Below are positions 36,814-45,212 of a stretch of DNA of 64,000 bases, piece by piece. Where the stretch lies: contig NZ_OY781872.1 of NCBI RefSeq assembly GCF_963677065.1, forward strand, positions 1,793,419 through 1,857,418, given 5' to 3'. The DNA is from an uncultured Methanoregula sp. (GTDB lineage: Archaea > Halobacteriota > Methanomicrobia > Methanomicrobiales > Methanospirillaceae). The translations under genes were made by a program, and so were the position numbers. The notes under the pieces were generated by a model. It worked only from the letters and a program-made list of their open reading frames with translations. It was not told where the DNA came from and made no database searches. The first letter of the stretch is position 1. Each line of letters starts with the position of its first letter.

Positions 36814-36908
36814 ACGGCAATATCCCCGGACAAGGGATCCACGAACAAGCTCCTCTCAAAATAAAACGGGAGATTCTTAAGTCTCCTGCAAACATCCGGT
36901 CCAGCCAG

Positions 36909-37406
36909 TTACCGGACCAGTCCTGCCATCTGTTTTGCCGTGAGCAGCCAGTGCAGTTCGCCGGACGGCCGGCTGGCATATGAGAAATTGCGTATCCGGG
37001 CAAGCCCGCCTTTGGTCATGACGATGCCCGCGTCCTCGCCGCCGGTGATGATCCTGGCGATGAGCATCGAAAGAAGAGGCTCGTGGCCCACGAGCAGGAT
37101 CCGGTGGTCTTCCGGAGAACGGCTGATCTCCCGGCAGACGGTGTCCGGGTTCCCGCCCGGGACAAGGCTGTTCCAGGTGACGAGTTTGTCCGGCTCCCCC
37201 AGCGTTTCGGCAACGATTGCAGCGGTCTCCTGCGCCCGGGCAAGCGGGCTTGCCGCTATCAGATCGAAGAGATAGTCCTGCGATGCGATCCACCGGGCCG
37301 CTCCTAGGATATCGGCCTGCCCGCTTTTTGTGAGCCTGCGCTCAGCATCGGTCATCCCCTTGCCGGCAGTCTCGGCTTTCCCGTGACGGAGAATGAAAAG
37401 ATCCAC
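36909..37406 (-). CDS. sixA: SixA-type histidine phosphatase
   Basis: 165 residues from a GTG at 37406 (VDLFILRHGKAE); the frame reaches 37457 only with a TTG inside guaB. The catalytic RHG motif is near residue 7, and the second His is in LVGHEPLLS. SixA-like members remove phosphate from phosphohistidine on signalling proteins, a plausible role with so many histidine kinases, but other phosphomonoester substrates are possible. It follows guaB by 43 bases in the same direction. Confidence 0.83.
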   Translation of the reverse strand: MDLFILRHGKAETAGKGMTDAERRLTKSGQADILGAARWIASQDYLFDLIAASPLARAQETAAIVAETLGEPDKLVTWNSLVPGGNPDTVCREISRSPEDHRILLVGHEPLLSMLIARIITGGEDAGIVMTKGGLARIRNFSYASRPSGELHWLLTAKQMAGLVR

Positions 37407-37449
37407 ACGATGACTGATCGCTGCAGGGGAATAAATCTTGCGAAAAAAA

Positions 37450-38919
37450 TTATTCAAAGAGCCGGTAATTGGGCGCTTCGTCGGTGATCATGATATTGTG
37501 CGGGTGGCTCTCGGTCATGCCGGCATTCGTGATCCGGACAAACCGGGCCTTGGTATGCATCTCGGGAATGGTTTTTGAGCCGGTATATCCCATAGCGGAC
37601 TTGAGGCCGCCGACCAGCTGGTAGATTACCTCGCTCACGTGGCCGACATACGGGGTGACTCCTTCAACGCCCTCGGGCACGAACTTGGTGCTGCCGATTC
37701 CCTTCTTCTGGAAATACCGGTCGCTGGACTCGCCGCTGTTCATGACCCCGAGGGATCCCATGCCCCGGTACTGCTTGTAGCGCCGGCCTTTCATGCTGAT
37801 CACTTTGCCGGGCGACTCGTCGGTCCCGGCAAACATGCTGCCCATCATGACCGTGTCGGCACCGGCTGCGAGGGCTTTTGCCACATCCCCGCTGAACCGG
37901 ATTCCCCCGTCCGATACGATCGGCACATCGGCAGCCTGCGCAACATCCGCTACCTGGGCAACGGCGGTTATCTGCGGGACGCCGGTCCCGGCAACGATAC
38001 GGGTCGTGCAGATGGAGCCCGGGCCGATACCCACTTTTATGCCGTCAACGCCCGCGTCGAGGAGGGCAAGAGCCGCTTCCTTTGTTGCAATATTGCCGGC
38101 CACCACTTCTGCCTTGACGCTGCCTTTGATGTCCTTGATGGCCGCAACGCACCGCATGTTATGCCCGTGTGCGGTATCCACGACAAGGACATCCACGCCG
38201 TTCTGGTCGAGCAGTTCGGCCCGGGCAAAATCAAACGGCCCGACCGCAGCTGCCACCCGGAGGTTTCCCCTGGCATCCCGGCAGGCCAGCGGGTACTGGC
38301 GCTTCTCCAGGATGTCCTGCATGGTGATGATCCCGATGAGTTTGCCATGCTTGTCGACAACCGGCAGGCGCTCGACCTTGTTCGTGTACATGATCTCAAG
38401 CGCCTTCTCGGCCGTGATGTCCTCGTCGGCCACGATGGGCTTCTTCGTCATGATCGCGGTGATCTTCTCGTCTCCCCGCTTCTGGACAATGGCCCGGACA
38501 TCCCGCCGGCTGACAATCCCGATGATCTTGCCCTTGTCGATGACCGGGACGCCCCCGATGCTGTACTGGTGCATGATGCGCTCGGCATCGGAAACGGTGG
38601 CCGTACTCTCCACGTACAGGACTTCGCGCTCGATGAGTTCCTCTGCCTGTTTGACGAACGTGACTTCCTGCAGGGACCGCTCGGCAGGCATGTTCCGGTG
38701 GATAACGCCTATCCCGCCCTCACGGGCAAGGGTAATTGCCATGGTCGCTTCCGTGACCGTATCCATTGCTGCGGAAACGAGCGGAATGTTCACATTGATC
38801 TTCTTCGTGAACCGGGAGCGGACATCCGCTTCGGAAGGTTCGATCCACGATGCCTGCGGTTCGAGCAGCACATCGTCAAACGTTAATGAGAGGGGAACAT
38901 CCAGTTTTTTGGTGTACAT
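37450..38919 (-). CDS. guaB: Inosine-5'-monophosphate dehydrogenase
   Basis: 489 residues. TIM barrel with two CBS domains inserted (about 95-210). The catalytic loop is GIGPGSICTTRIVAGTG, with the active Cys at about residue 303. SDGGIRFSGDVAKAL and the flap region (GVEGVTPYVGH) are present. It oxidises IMP to XMP, the committed step to GTP. The start lies 3 bases after the mfnB stop, so both are in one operon. Confidence 0.97.
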   Translation of the reverse strand: MYTKKLDVPLSLTFDDVLLEPQASWIEPSEADVRSRFTKKINVNIPLVSAAMDTVTEATMAITLAREGGIGVIHRNMPAERSLQEVTFVKQAEELIEREVLYVESTATVSDAERIMHQYSIGGVPVIDKGKIIGIVSRRDVRAIVQKRGDEKITAIMTKKPIVADEDITAEKALEIMYTNKVERLPVVDKHGKLIGIITMQDILEKRQYPLACRDARGNLRVAAAVGPFDFARAELLDQNGVDVLVVDTAHGHNMRCVAAIKDIKGSVKAEVVAGNIATKEAALALLDAGVDGIKVGIGPGSICTTRIVAGTGVPQITAVAQVADVAQAADVPIVSDGGIRFSGDVAKALAAGADTVMMGSMFAGTDESPGKVISMKGRRYKQYRGMGSLGVMNSGESSDRYFQKKGIGSTKFVPEGVEGVTPYVGHVSEVIYQLVGGLKSAMGYTGSKTIPEMHTKARFVRITNAGMTESHPHNIMITDEAPNYRLFE

Positions 38920-38922
38920 GAT

Positions 38923-39609
38923 TCACCTGATGAGGGAGAGTGCGGTCTTGATCAAGTCTTCACGGACAACCGCATTGCGATCTCCGCCGCAGACCATGCC
39001 CCGGACACCGATGATGTCCGGGTCTATCCGTTTCAGTGCATCGATATCTTCGAACTTCAGTGCACCGGCAAGGGCGGTCCCGAGGCCGAGTTTCCTGTTC
39101 TTCTCGGTAAACGTCCGGAGCATTGCCTCGTCCATGAAAGCAAACGTGCTCTGGCGGTCTTTTATGCCGGTGTCCACCATGGCAAAATCAGCCCCGCATT
39201 CCGCTGCAATGGGGGCCATATCGAACGGGGAGATGGAATGCATCCGCTCATAGTCGGAGTAGGCAGCGATCACGACATATTTTTCCGGGAATTCGTCTTT
39301 AACTGCCTTCACTACGGCATCGATGACATCGTTTGCCTGTTCCTGCCCCTCGAATGCAAGGCCGATCTTGATATAGTCAGCACCGGCACAGGCCGCCCCG
39401 TAGGCAGCCAAAGAAGCTCCGCCGGGTTTGTAATCGAAGTCGCCAATAGCCGCGCTCACCGGCTTTTGTGCAAACGCTTTGATCTCGCGGATCACCCAGG
39501 GAAAGTTGGCGCCCAGGGATCCTTCGGATGGCTTTTTCACATCGATTATGTCAGCGGCGGTGGAATGTCGGGCTTCAGATATAGAGCTTGGGCTGACCAA
39601 CAATTGCAT
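38923..39609 (-). CDS. mfnB: (5-formylfuran-3-yl)methyl phosphate synthase MfnB
   Basis: 228 residues, TIM-barrel. It starts MQLLVSPSSISEA, then IIDVKKPSEGSLGANFPWVI, where the Lys of DVKKP is the position known to form a Schiff base in MfnB. GADYIKIGLAF, AMVDTGIKDRQS and GALKFEDIDAL also fit. The enzyme condenses two glyceraldehyde-3-phosphate molecules to start the furan of methanofuran, a C1 carrier of methanogenesis. Placement just before guaB is the same transcription unit. Confidence 0.92.
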   Translation of the reverse strand: MQLLVSPSSISEARHSTAADIIDVKKPSEGSLGANFPWVIREIKAFAQKPVSAAIGDFDYKPGGASLAAYGAACAGADYIKIGLAFEGQEQANDVIDAVVKAVKDEFPEKYVVIAAYSDYERMHSISPFDMAPIAAECGADFAMVDTGIKDRQSTFAFMDEAMLRTFTEKNRKLGLGTALAGALKFEDIDALKRIDPDIIGVRGMVCGGDRNAVVREDLIKTALSLIR

Positions 39610-39808
39610 AAAAATTAATGATCCGTTACCCGGGGAGCAGTAGATCGAAAGATCTCTTTCAAAATACGAGCCGGGTAACTAGATACATCCTCCTTTCCTA
39701 CTTGTATGATTGTGAGGGAATAAGGTTTTTCCTTCTGTATTTTTATTAAAAAAATACTGGTTTGTTTAAAAAAACCGGCAACCGGTTGTTCTATGGCCGC
39801 TGGGGAAG

Positions 39809-40042
39809 TCAGAGAATCCTTGTGGAGGACAAGAGCACCTTGTCTTCCTGGGAATGCGATCCATAGAGAAAGCACTCTACCGGGTCGCTGTTACCGGGAC
39901 ATTTACCGGTCTTCCGGTCCCGGCAGTCATTGCAGGTCGGAATCCGGTTCTCCCCCAGGTCGCCAAAATATTCACTCCACATGAGCTTGTTGATCTCACC
40001 GGCTTCGAGCAGCGTTTTCAGGGTGTTTATATTGTAGGCCAT
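39809..40042 (-). CDS. Small Cys-rich protein
   Basis: 77 residues. An N-terminal helix (MAYNINTLKTLLEAGEINKL) is followed by a possible zinc site, CNDCRDRKTGKC and a fourth Cys in VECFLYG. The upstream DNA has AT-rich promoter-like sequence. No family is recalled. The gap to mfnB (39610-39808) holds only T- and A-rich promoter or terminator DNA. Confidence 0.6.
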   Translation of the reverse strand: MAYNINTLKTLLEAGEINKLMWSEYFGDLGENRIPTCNDCRDRKTGKCPGNSDPVECFLYGSHSQEDKVLLSSTRIL

Positions 40043-40320
40043 AGCCCCTCGTTTTTAATCGTGCATTAATATTTAAATTCTGATTAATATGAGCTGAATT
40101 TCTCCCGTTATATTTTTATGTATTTTGATCCGTCCTGGTGCACACCCCTGCAGCGGGATTGCGGGTGGAAGAGAACAGATAAAATGCATGAATGAGCATA
40201 TTCCGGTATCATATGCAGGCCGAAGGCAGGCAGATACCCTCAGAAACGTCCGGTACTTTGCCTGGTTTCCCGTTTGCGTTCTGATGCCGGTAATTGAGAA
40301 GTGAGGGGATTTGCATTCCG

Positions 40321-40992
40321 ATGGATCTGATTCTTGCCATGGATCTGAGGCAGAACCTGGTAGTTCACGGCAAGTCCGGGCATCGCGAGACGTACAAACC
40401 GCTGGACTGGGGCTGTTCGCCAACCGCAGAACCGGCCGGGTTTGTCCGGGCCATCCAACCGAAGTTCATCTACATCGCGGATCTCGACCGGATCGAAGGC
40501 ACCGGATCGCACGATGCGATGGTAGCGGAATGCGCCGGCCTGGTGAACACCTGTTATGTTGATCGCGGGTGCCGCTCTCCCGAGGATATGCTCCGTGGCG
40601 ACCATATCGTCAACATTGTCGGCACGGAGACCGGGGGATCCCGGCTCTCCGAATACCACGGGGGGTATATCAGCCTGGATATCAAAGACGGAAAGGTCAT
40701 CCCCTCCGGCAGCAGCCCGGAGGCCATGCTCCGCCAGGCAGCGTCCTGGGATTTTGAAGGGTGCATCATCCTCAACATCGCGGCGGTCGGGACACGGGAC
40801 GGCCTGGATCCCGGGCTCCTGGAAAACCTGCGGTCAGCGTACCCGGGCCGGCTGCTCTATGGCGGCGGGGTGGCAACGGTCACCGACCTGGAGCTGCTCA
40901 GAGCGGCCGGGTTTGACGGTGCGATCATTGCAACGGCACTCCATTACGGTGCCGTGCCGGTGGAATGGATCCGGAGGGGAACTGTTTGTTAA
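40321..40992 (+). CDS. HisA-like TIM-barrel protein
   Basis: 223 residues from MDLILAMDLRQN at 40321. Similar to HisA/HisF half-barrels: a DLR-type start, FIYIADLDRIEGTGSH at strand 2, YISLDIKDGKVIPSG in the middle, and LLYGGGVATVTDLELL with DGAIIATALHYG at the end. It is shorter and more divergent than real HisA, and methanogens keep a separate HisA, so it probably acts in another pathway that uses a related sugar-phosphate substrate. It overlaps tmk. Confidence 0.75.
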   Translation: MDLILAMDLRQNLVVHGKSGHRETYKPLDWGCSPTAEPAGFVRAIQPKFIYIADLDRIEGTGSHDAMVAECAGLVNTCYVDRGCRSPEDMLRGDHIVNIVGTETGGSRLSEYHGGYISLDIKDGKVIPSGSSPEAMLRQAASWDFEGCIILNIAAVGTRDGLDPGLLENLRSAYPGRLLYGGGVATVTDLELLRAAGFDGAIIATALHYGAVPVEWIRRGTVC

Positions 40993-41612
40993 TCACGCTC
41001 GAAGGCATTGACGGGAGCGGCAAGAGCACGCTCCATGAAACCCTCAAAGGACTGCTTGCCGATCTCGATCCCCTCTTTACGCGGGAACCGGGCGCAACCT
41101 GGGTGGGGGACCAGGTGCGCCGTGCGATAAAAGAGCAGATCGATCCCATCACGGAGGCAACGCTCTTTGTCGCGGACCATGCAGCCCACCTGGCAAAAGT
41201 GGTCCGCCCGGCCCTTGCAAAAGGACGGCTTGTCATCTCCGACCGGTACAGCGACAGCAGGTTTGCGTACCAGGCCGTTACCCTGCAGGGCATCGTGCCG
41301 GAGCCGGAGAGATGGCTGCGGGCCATGCACAATGGCTGGACGATCGTTCCCGACAGAACATTCCTCTGCGTGCTTCCCGTTAACGATGCCCTGACCCGGC
41401 TCAAGCCGGACAGCCAGCGGGAGCATTTCGAGCGCCGGGATGTGCTTGACGCGGTCCAGAACAATTATCTCCGGTTCGCCCGGGCCGAGCCCTCGCGCTT
41501 TGTGGTTGTCGATGCAATGCTTCCTTCGGAGACGGTTGCGGGGTTTGTCGCAGAGGCGATCCGGGTGATGGTTAGGGAAGGCGGGATGAATGGAAGGAAG
41601 AAGGGAATGTAA
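40986..41612 (+). CDS. tmk: Thymidylate kinase
   Basis: 208 residues from a TTG at 40986, chosen because GGAGG lies 8 bases upstream and the P-loop then starts near the N-terminus; an ATG at 40965 is in frame. P-loop GIDGSGKS at residues 7-14, the DR(Y) motif ISDRYSDSRFAYQ and a TREPG motif (FTREPGATW) are typical. It phosphorylates dTMP to dTDP. The gene overlaps the HisA-like gene by 7 bases. Confidence 0.92.
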   Translation: MLITLEGIDGSGKSTLHETLKGLLADLDPLFTREPGATWVGDQVRRAIKEQIDPITEATLFVADHAAHLAKVVRPALAKGRLVISDRYSDSRFAYQAVTLQGIVPEPERWLRAMHNGWTIVPDRTFLCVLPVNDALTRLKPDSQREHFERRDVLDAVQNNYLRFARAEPSRFVVVDAMLPSETVAGFVAEAIRVMVREGGMNGRKKGM

Positions 41613-41659
41613 TATTCAATAATACGCAAGAAATGAAGGAATTTGAGATCTCTTAATGT

Positions 41660-42298
41660 CTATTTAATTGGAGTTTTTCCAGCCTCTGCTAATTTTATAT
41701 TCAATGTCTCTTTCTTTTTAGCGATTAATGAAGGCTGGACAAAATAATAATCAAAAAGACCTTCAATAACATCAAGACACCATTCAGCTTCACCAGGTTC
41801 GACAGACAGAATTTCTCCAGAACTCTCACTCTTCATTGGATGTGCTGCAAAATTCCCTATAATCCTAATAGCATCTAAGGATTGCGATAGATGAGATGGT
41901 AAATTTCCGGTATCAAGTATTTCTTGAATTTCCTTAGAAAGATTTTTTGGACTAACATTTGCACAATGCCGTAAAATATTTTGTAAGCATCTACGACTTA
42001 GCGCAGCTGATGCTTTTGGACTATCATTCAGAATGAGAGAAGCCTCATTAAAATCTTCAGCATACTCTAATGGAACTTCTTTTGGACAAGGAGCTCTGCT
42101 ATTTTCACGAGGATGGATTATTTTTTCTGTTGTGGGTCCGAGCTGATGTTCATTATAAAATAATACTAAATTCATTTTACCGCATTCAGGGCATATTCTC
42201 TGTTCGAGTCCCCAGTAGCCTGATGAATCCTTAGTAAGCGGGATGCGAGTTGATGATTGTTTAAGATTGAATCCTACCGAACAGAACGGACAAAGCAT
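41660..42298 (-). CDS. DUF4145 domain protein, AT-rich
   Basis: 212 residues. An N-terminal Cys-rich part (MLCPFCSVGF, RICPECGKMN) makes a likely zinc ribbon. The C-terminal DUF4145 core is SLDAIRIIGNFAAHPMKSES, EPGEAEWCLDVIEGLFDYYF, with the NFAAHP motif typical of this HEPN-like family, often found near defence and restriction genes. The gene is much more AT-rich than tmk and stands alone, consistent with acquisition. Function unknown. Confidence 0.85.
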   Translation of the reverse strand: MLCPFCSVGFNLKQSSTRIPLTKDSSGYWGLEQRICPECGKMNLVLFYNEHQLGPTTEKIIHPRENSRAPCPKEVPLEYAEDFNEASLILNDSPKASAALSRRCLQNILRHCANVSPKNLSKEIQEILDTGNLPSHLSQSLDAIRIIGNFAAHPMKSESSGEILSVEPGEAEWCLDVIEGLFDYYFVQPSLIAKKKETLNIKLAEAGKTPIK

Positions 42299-42599
42299 AA
42301 TTTGGTAATCATTAATAAAAAGGATTAAATTTTCTATTTAGTTCCAATTCTTTTGGAATATGAAAAATTCATCTCTCACTACCCTTCTGTGAAATAATGA
42401 TCAATTAAAAAACCTTGATGTTGCAGAAGGATACTCTCCACAATATGTGTTCAGAATTTAGTTTTTGGTTTCTCACCTCTCATCTATGTAGACTGTTCCG
42501 CGATGCTTAGTCTGGGCCCCTTGTGGCAAGTGACTTTTTTTGCTGATTGACGTTTTTCCATTACTGGCATTTGCCCGCTCCAGCAGATTGATTTTCTTT

Positions 42600-42960
42600 C
42601 CTTGTCAATGGAAACGGAGGGGGGTATCCCCCCATCCCAAAAATCAGGGGCGGGGGGGTCCGATCATTTTAAAAAAATAATGGTGGGGGGGTTACCCGGG
42701 GACCCCCCTTCTCAAAAATGGTATTGCCCGTGTATTGCACACCAGATCGTATACCCGGTTCCGCAGGTTTCCGGCGTGATCAGTTCGCATGCGGGCTACC
42801 CGATCCTGATCAGGGGGGGTCCCCCGGGCCCTGAGGGGGGAGGGGGTCACCCACATACCACCCCCCTGTGCGGGTGGGGAGGTACGGTGGGTTTTGAAAA
42901 ATGAGGGAGGGGGGGTTGGCGGGAGACCCCCCCATGAGTACTGATTTAATTGCTTCGGAA
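42600..42960. other. G-rich non-coding region with candidate G-quadruplex tracts
   Basis: The plus strand contains more than ten runs of four to eight G, and several opposing C runs, for example GGGGGGTATCCCCCC near 42617. Two stretches (42660-42715, 42880-42935) share the order of a long G-run, a short T/GG gap and a C-run, suggesting an internal repeat. Frames through it encode only low-complexity Pro/Gly. The 42300-42600 part and the 42961-43239 part hold no gene. Confidence 0.5.
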
Positions 42961-42993
42961 AACCGGAAATATCACTCAATGCGATGCCACCCC

Positions 42994-43012
42994 CTCCCTG
43001 CTTCGCAGGGAG
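42994..43012. other. Perfect 8-base hairpin
   Basis: CTCCCTGC and GCAGGGAG pair perfectly around a TTC loop. It lies 2 bases before the next hairpin (43015-43040), so the two would form a tandem stem-loop element in RNA or single-stranded DNA. Confidence 0.55.
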
Positions 43013-43014
43013 TC

Positions 43015-43040
43015 GGCGCGACGCCTCGCCGGGTCGCGCC
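43015..43040. repeat. Hairpin with 10-base GCCTCGCCGG loop
   Basis: GGCGCGAC and GTCGCGCC form an 8-base stem; the loop is GCCTCGCCGG. The hairpin at 58313-58340 has almost the same loop (in reverse complement) on a different stem, which marks a family of dispersed structured repeats. Confidence 0.6.
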
Positions 43041-43239
43041 TGGGCAGATTACCTGTATGGGGATTTCTCTGGTAATTGATCTGCCACGGTGTCGCTCATT
43101 CTGAAGTATGGGTGAAGTTTAATTCACGTTTGTTAAAAAACCGGGAACGGGTTGCACGGAAAACCAGAACATCCGGCATGACCTCTAAAAACTAAAATCG
43201 CCAGATTTATGATGTAAATAATCCAGAACGCAACCACAC

Positions 43240-43467
43240 ATGTCCCGCGTGGAACCAGACACACCAATAACGAACGATGAGGACCCGGACAAAAATAAAC
43301 GGGGAAATACTTTCAGAACGGTCTTGTCCCTCTTTGCTGTTATTGCCATAATTGCCGGTCTGTTTATATCGCAATTTGCAGGACCAACTTATTTTATCGT
43401 TGGAGTATGCCTGCTGGGTGCAGGGGGCATCATCTTTTTGTACCTGACCTTTTACACAAATAACTGA
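43240..43467 (+). CDS. Small two-helix membrane protein
   Basis: 75 residues: a charged N-terminus (MSRVEPDTPITNDEDPDKNK), a first membrane helix (VLSLFAVIAIIAGLFISQF), a short turn, and a second (IVGVCLLGAGGIIFLYLTFY). TATAA-like and AT-rich DNA lies upstream. No family is recognised. Confidence 0.6.
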   Translation: MSRVEPDTPITNDEDPDKNKRGNTFRTVLSLFAVIAIIAGLFISQFAGPTYFIVGVCLLGAGGIIFLYLTFYTNN

Positions 43468-43490
43468 TTAAAAGAAAAACTGGAAATTTT

Positions 43491-43705
43491 TTACTGCCTG
43501 GCAACTGTCGCGATGACATCGCCAATCGTGAGAACATTCTCTGGCATGGCGGTCTCGACACTGCTCATCAGGATCGTCTTCGGCGGGTTTGCAAGCTCGC
43601 CGGGGGAGAGCGCTTTCGCCGCGTTCGCTGTACTTCCGGATATCGGCTGCAGTCTGGACAAGCCGGCTGCCATCCCTTCGTGCCGTCTCGTCTTCGCAGG
43701 TGAAT
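43491..43705 (-). pseudogene. Relic copy of the 3' end of valS
   Basis: The minus-strand frame ends [20 protein letters not shown], then [22 protein letters not shown] and a stop, matching the C-terminus of ValS (47398-49989) but lacking the segment between MPENV and VLTIGDV. Upstream, 43635-43700 matches the DNA of valS around 47797-47870 in the same order, with the intervening valS sequence deleted. It cannot make a working product. The size and order fit a duplicated, then eroded piece. Confidence 0.75.
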
Positions 43706-43772
43706 ATGAAATAGCAAAACGGCCCGATAACCGGGTTAACGGGTTTTAGCTAAAAAAAATCCGGGGCTTTAA

Positions 43773-44594
43773 TTACTGTGCCGGAAGAGCCATCTGCGAC
43801 TTTTTCAGATTTGTTACATCGTCAATAGCAACAAGAACGAATCTCGCGTTGTCGATCGAGACCGGCTCGGCATTCACTCTGAGCCAGCACAGACAGAGCT
43901 TCCCGTCGATCCTGAGGGTAAGTTCAATCATCGCATCCCGGATATTGCACCCGGTTGCAATCACCTGTTCCAATCCCTTCCGGAGCGGACACGACGGGCA
44001 CATCGTTGCATAACCGCATCCCCGTGCGTCCTCCTCACTATTGATGCACCCCAGTCCTCCCCCTCCCCGTTTCCCGATCACGTCCGCCGGTTCCCGCAAA
44101 ACCATCCCCGCAAGGGACCGGCTTGCATGGGTGATGACCGTATCCTCGTCCAGGAGCAGGACCCCCACCGGAAGGGCTGAAAAGATCTTGTTGAGGTTAT
44201 CGACCGATCGTTCCGCATTCTTTCTTAAGATTGCCTGGAGGGTTTTGTGCCCGAGATCTGCATACTGGGCCGAAGGCTCCCCTCCTTTCTGGACATAGAA
44301 ATCTGCCCCATTATTGAGGGCCTCGATCACGATCTCCTCCCTTCCTTTCCCGGTGTAAATAATGACCGGGATATCCCCGTACTGTTTCCGGATCTCAATT
44401 AAGAACTGGATGCCGTTCATCCCCGGCATCTGGTAATCGGTGATGATCGCATCATAGGTCGGAATCGTGGATGATTCCAGCATCTTTTTTGCCGAATTGC
44501 TGGTATCAACCCGGAAATTTCCCCCCTCTTCGAGAAAGATCTTGGTGATATCCAGAATATCCGGTTCGTCATCAACATACAGGATGGAATACAT
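43773..44594 (-). CDS. Receiver-PAS protein with a Cys-rich PAS insert
   Basis: 273 residues from MYSILYVDDEPD at 44594 (frame open to 44624). Receiver domain (about 1-120): DDEPD, Asp in IITDYQMPGMNG, Thr in IIYTGKG, Lys in YVQKGG. A PAS domain follows (about 145-265), with a Cys cluster GCINSEED, GCGYATMCPSCPLR, that may bind an iron-sulfur cluster, heme or act as a redox switch. No DNA-binding output. It may pass redox information to nearby kinases. Confidence 0.88.
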   Translation of the reverse strand: MYSILYVDDEPDILDITKIFLEEGGNFRVDTSNSAKKMLESSTIPTYDAIITDYQMPGMNGIQFLIEIRKQYGDIPVIIYTGKGREEIVIEALNNGADFYVQKGGEPSAQYADLGHKTLQAILRKNAERSVDNLNKIFSALPVGVLLLDEDTVITHASRSLAGMVLREPADVIGKRGGGGLGCINSEEDARGCGYATMCPSCPLRKGLEQVIATGCNIRDAMIELTLRIDGKLCLCWLRVNAEPVSIDNARFVLVAIDDVTNLKKSQMALPAQ

Positions 44595-44620
44595 GAAGCG
44601 TACCTGCAGAATTCTCATTA

Positions 44621-44752
44621 TCATTGAACCCGCCGGACTATGAGGATTTCGTACTGATGCCGTCCTGGAACCTCCCTCGTCAGCTCGAACCGTTCATGCG
44701 GGGTTAGATGGCGGGCCATCAGTAGGGCGTGATTCATGTACCCTTCTGGCAT
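44621..44752 (-). CDS. Small 43-residue protein, doubtful
   Basis: A minus-strand frame from ATG 44752-44750 to TGA 44623-44621, MPEGYMNHALLMARHLTPHE then RFELTREVPGRHQYEILIVRRV. Natural-looking composition and a GGAA motif upstream favour a real gene. It ends 27 bases before the receiver-PAS start in the same direction, so it would be the first gene of that operon. No family is recognised. Confidence 0.38.
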   Translation of the reverse strand: MPEGYMNHALLMARHLTPHERFELTREVPGRHQYEILIVRRVQ

Positions 44753-44841
44753 TTCCAGCAGTGTTGCCGAAAGAAGTCTATTAAACCTTCACATGAATAG
44801 AGATCAGTATCCTACACCACCTACCGGGAAAGTGAGTTCAT

Positions 44842-45204
44842 ATGGGAAAAGTATTGGTTATTGACGATTCCTCGTTCCAGCGGAAAATTATTTCCGGCGT
44901 ATTAACCCAGAACGGGCATACGGTTATCCTGAAGGAGAATGGCAAAGAAGGACTTGAGCAGGTACTGCAGGAAAAGCCCGACCTGATCTTCACCGATCTG
45001 CTGATGCCGGAGTATGACGGGTTCTGGCTGCTGGAACAGCTGAAGTCCCACGACCTGTCTATCCCGGTCATTGTCCTCACCTCTGACATCCAGAAGACTA
45101 CCGAGGAGCGGTGCCGGGGCCTCGGGGCTGTAACAATTCTCAACAAGCCCGTGAACAAGGAGCAGGTGGTCTCTGCGGTCCAGACAATTCTCGGGAAGCC
45201 GTGA
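44842..45204 (+). CDS. cheY: CheY-like receiver protein
   Basis: 120 residues. Acidic pair in VIDDSSFQRK, Asp in IFTDLLMPEYDGFW, Thr in VLTSDI, Lys in ILNKPV. The sequence follows the CheY pattern closely (DDSxxxRxxI), fitting a chemotaxis output protein. The next gene, CheC, dephosphorylates CheY, and follows at once. GGAAAG lies before the ATG. Confidence 0.92.
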   Translation: MGKVLVIDDSSFQRKIISGVLTQNGHTVILKENGKEGLEQVLQEKPDLIFTDLLMPEYDGFWLLEQLKSHDLSIPVIVLTSDIQKTTEERCRGLGAVTILNKPVNKEQVVSAVQTILGKP

Positions 45205-45212
45205 TTCCCGTG

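Noticed and set aside
42602..42979. Frames through the G-rich region
   Set aside because: Long Gly/Pro runs from G/C tracts give meaningless proteins.
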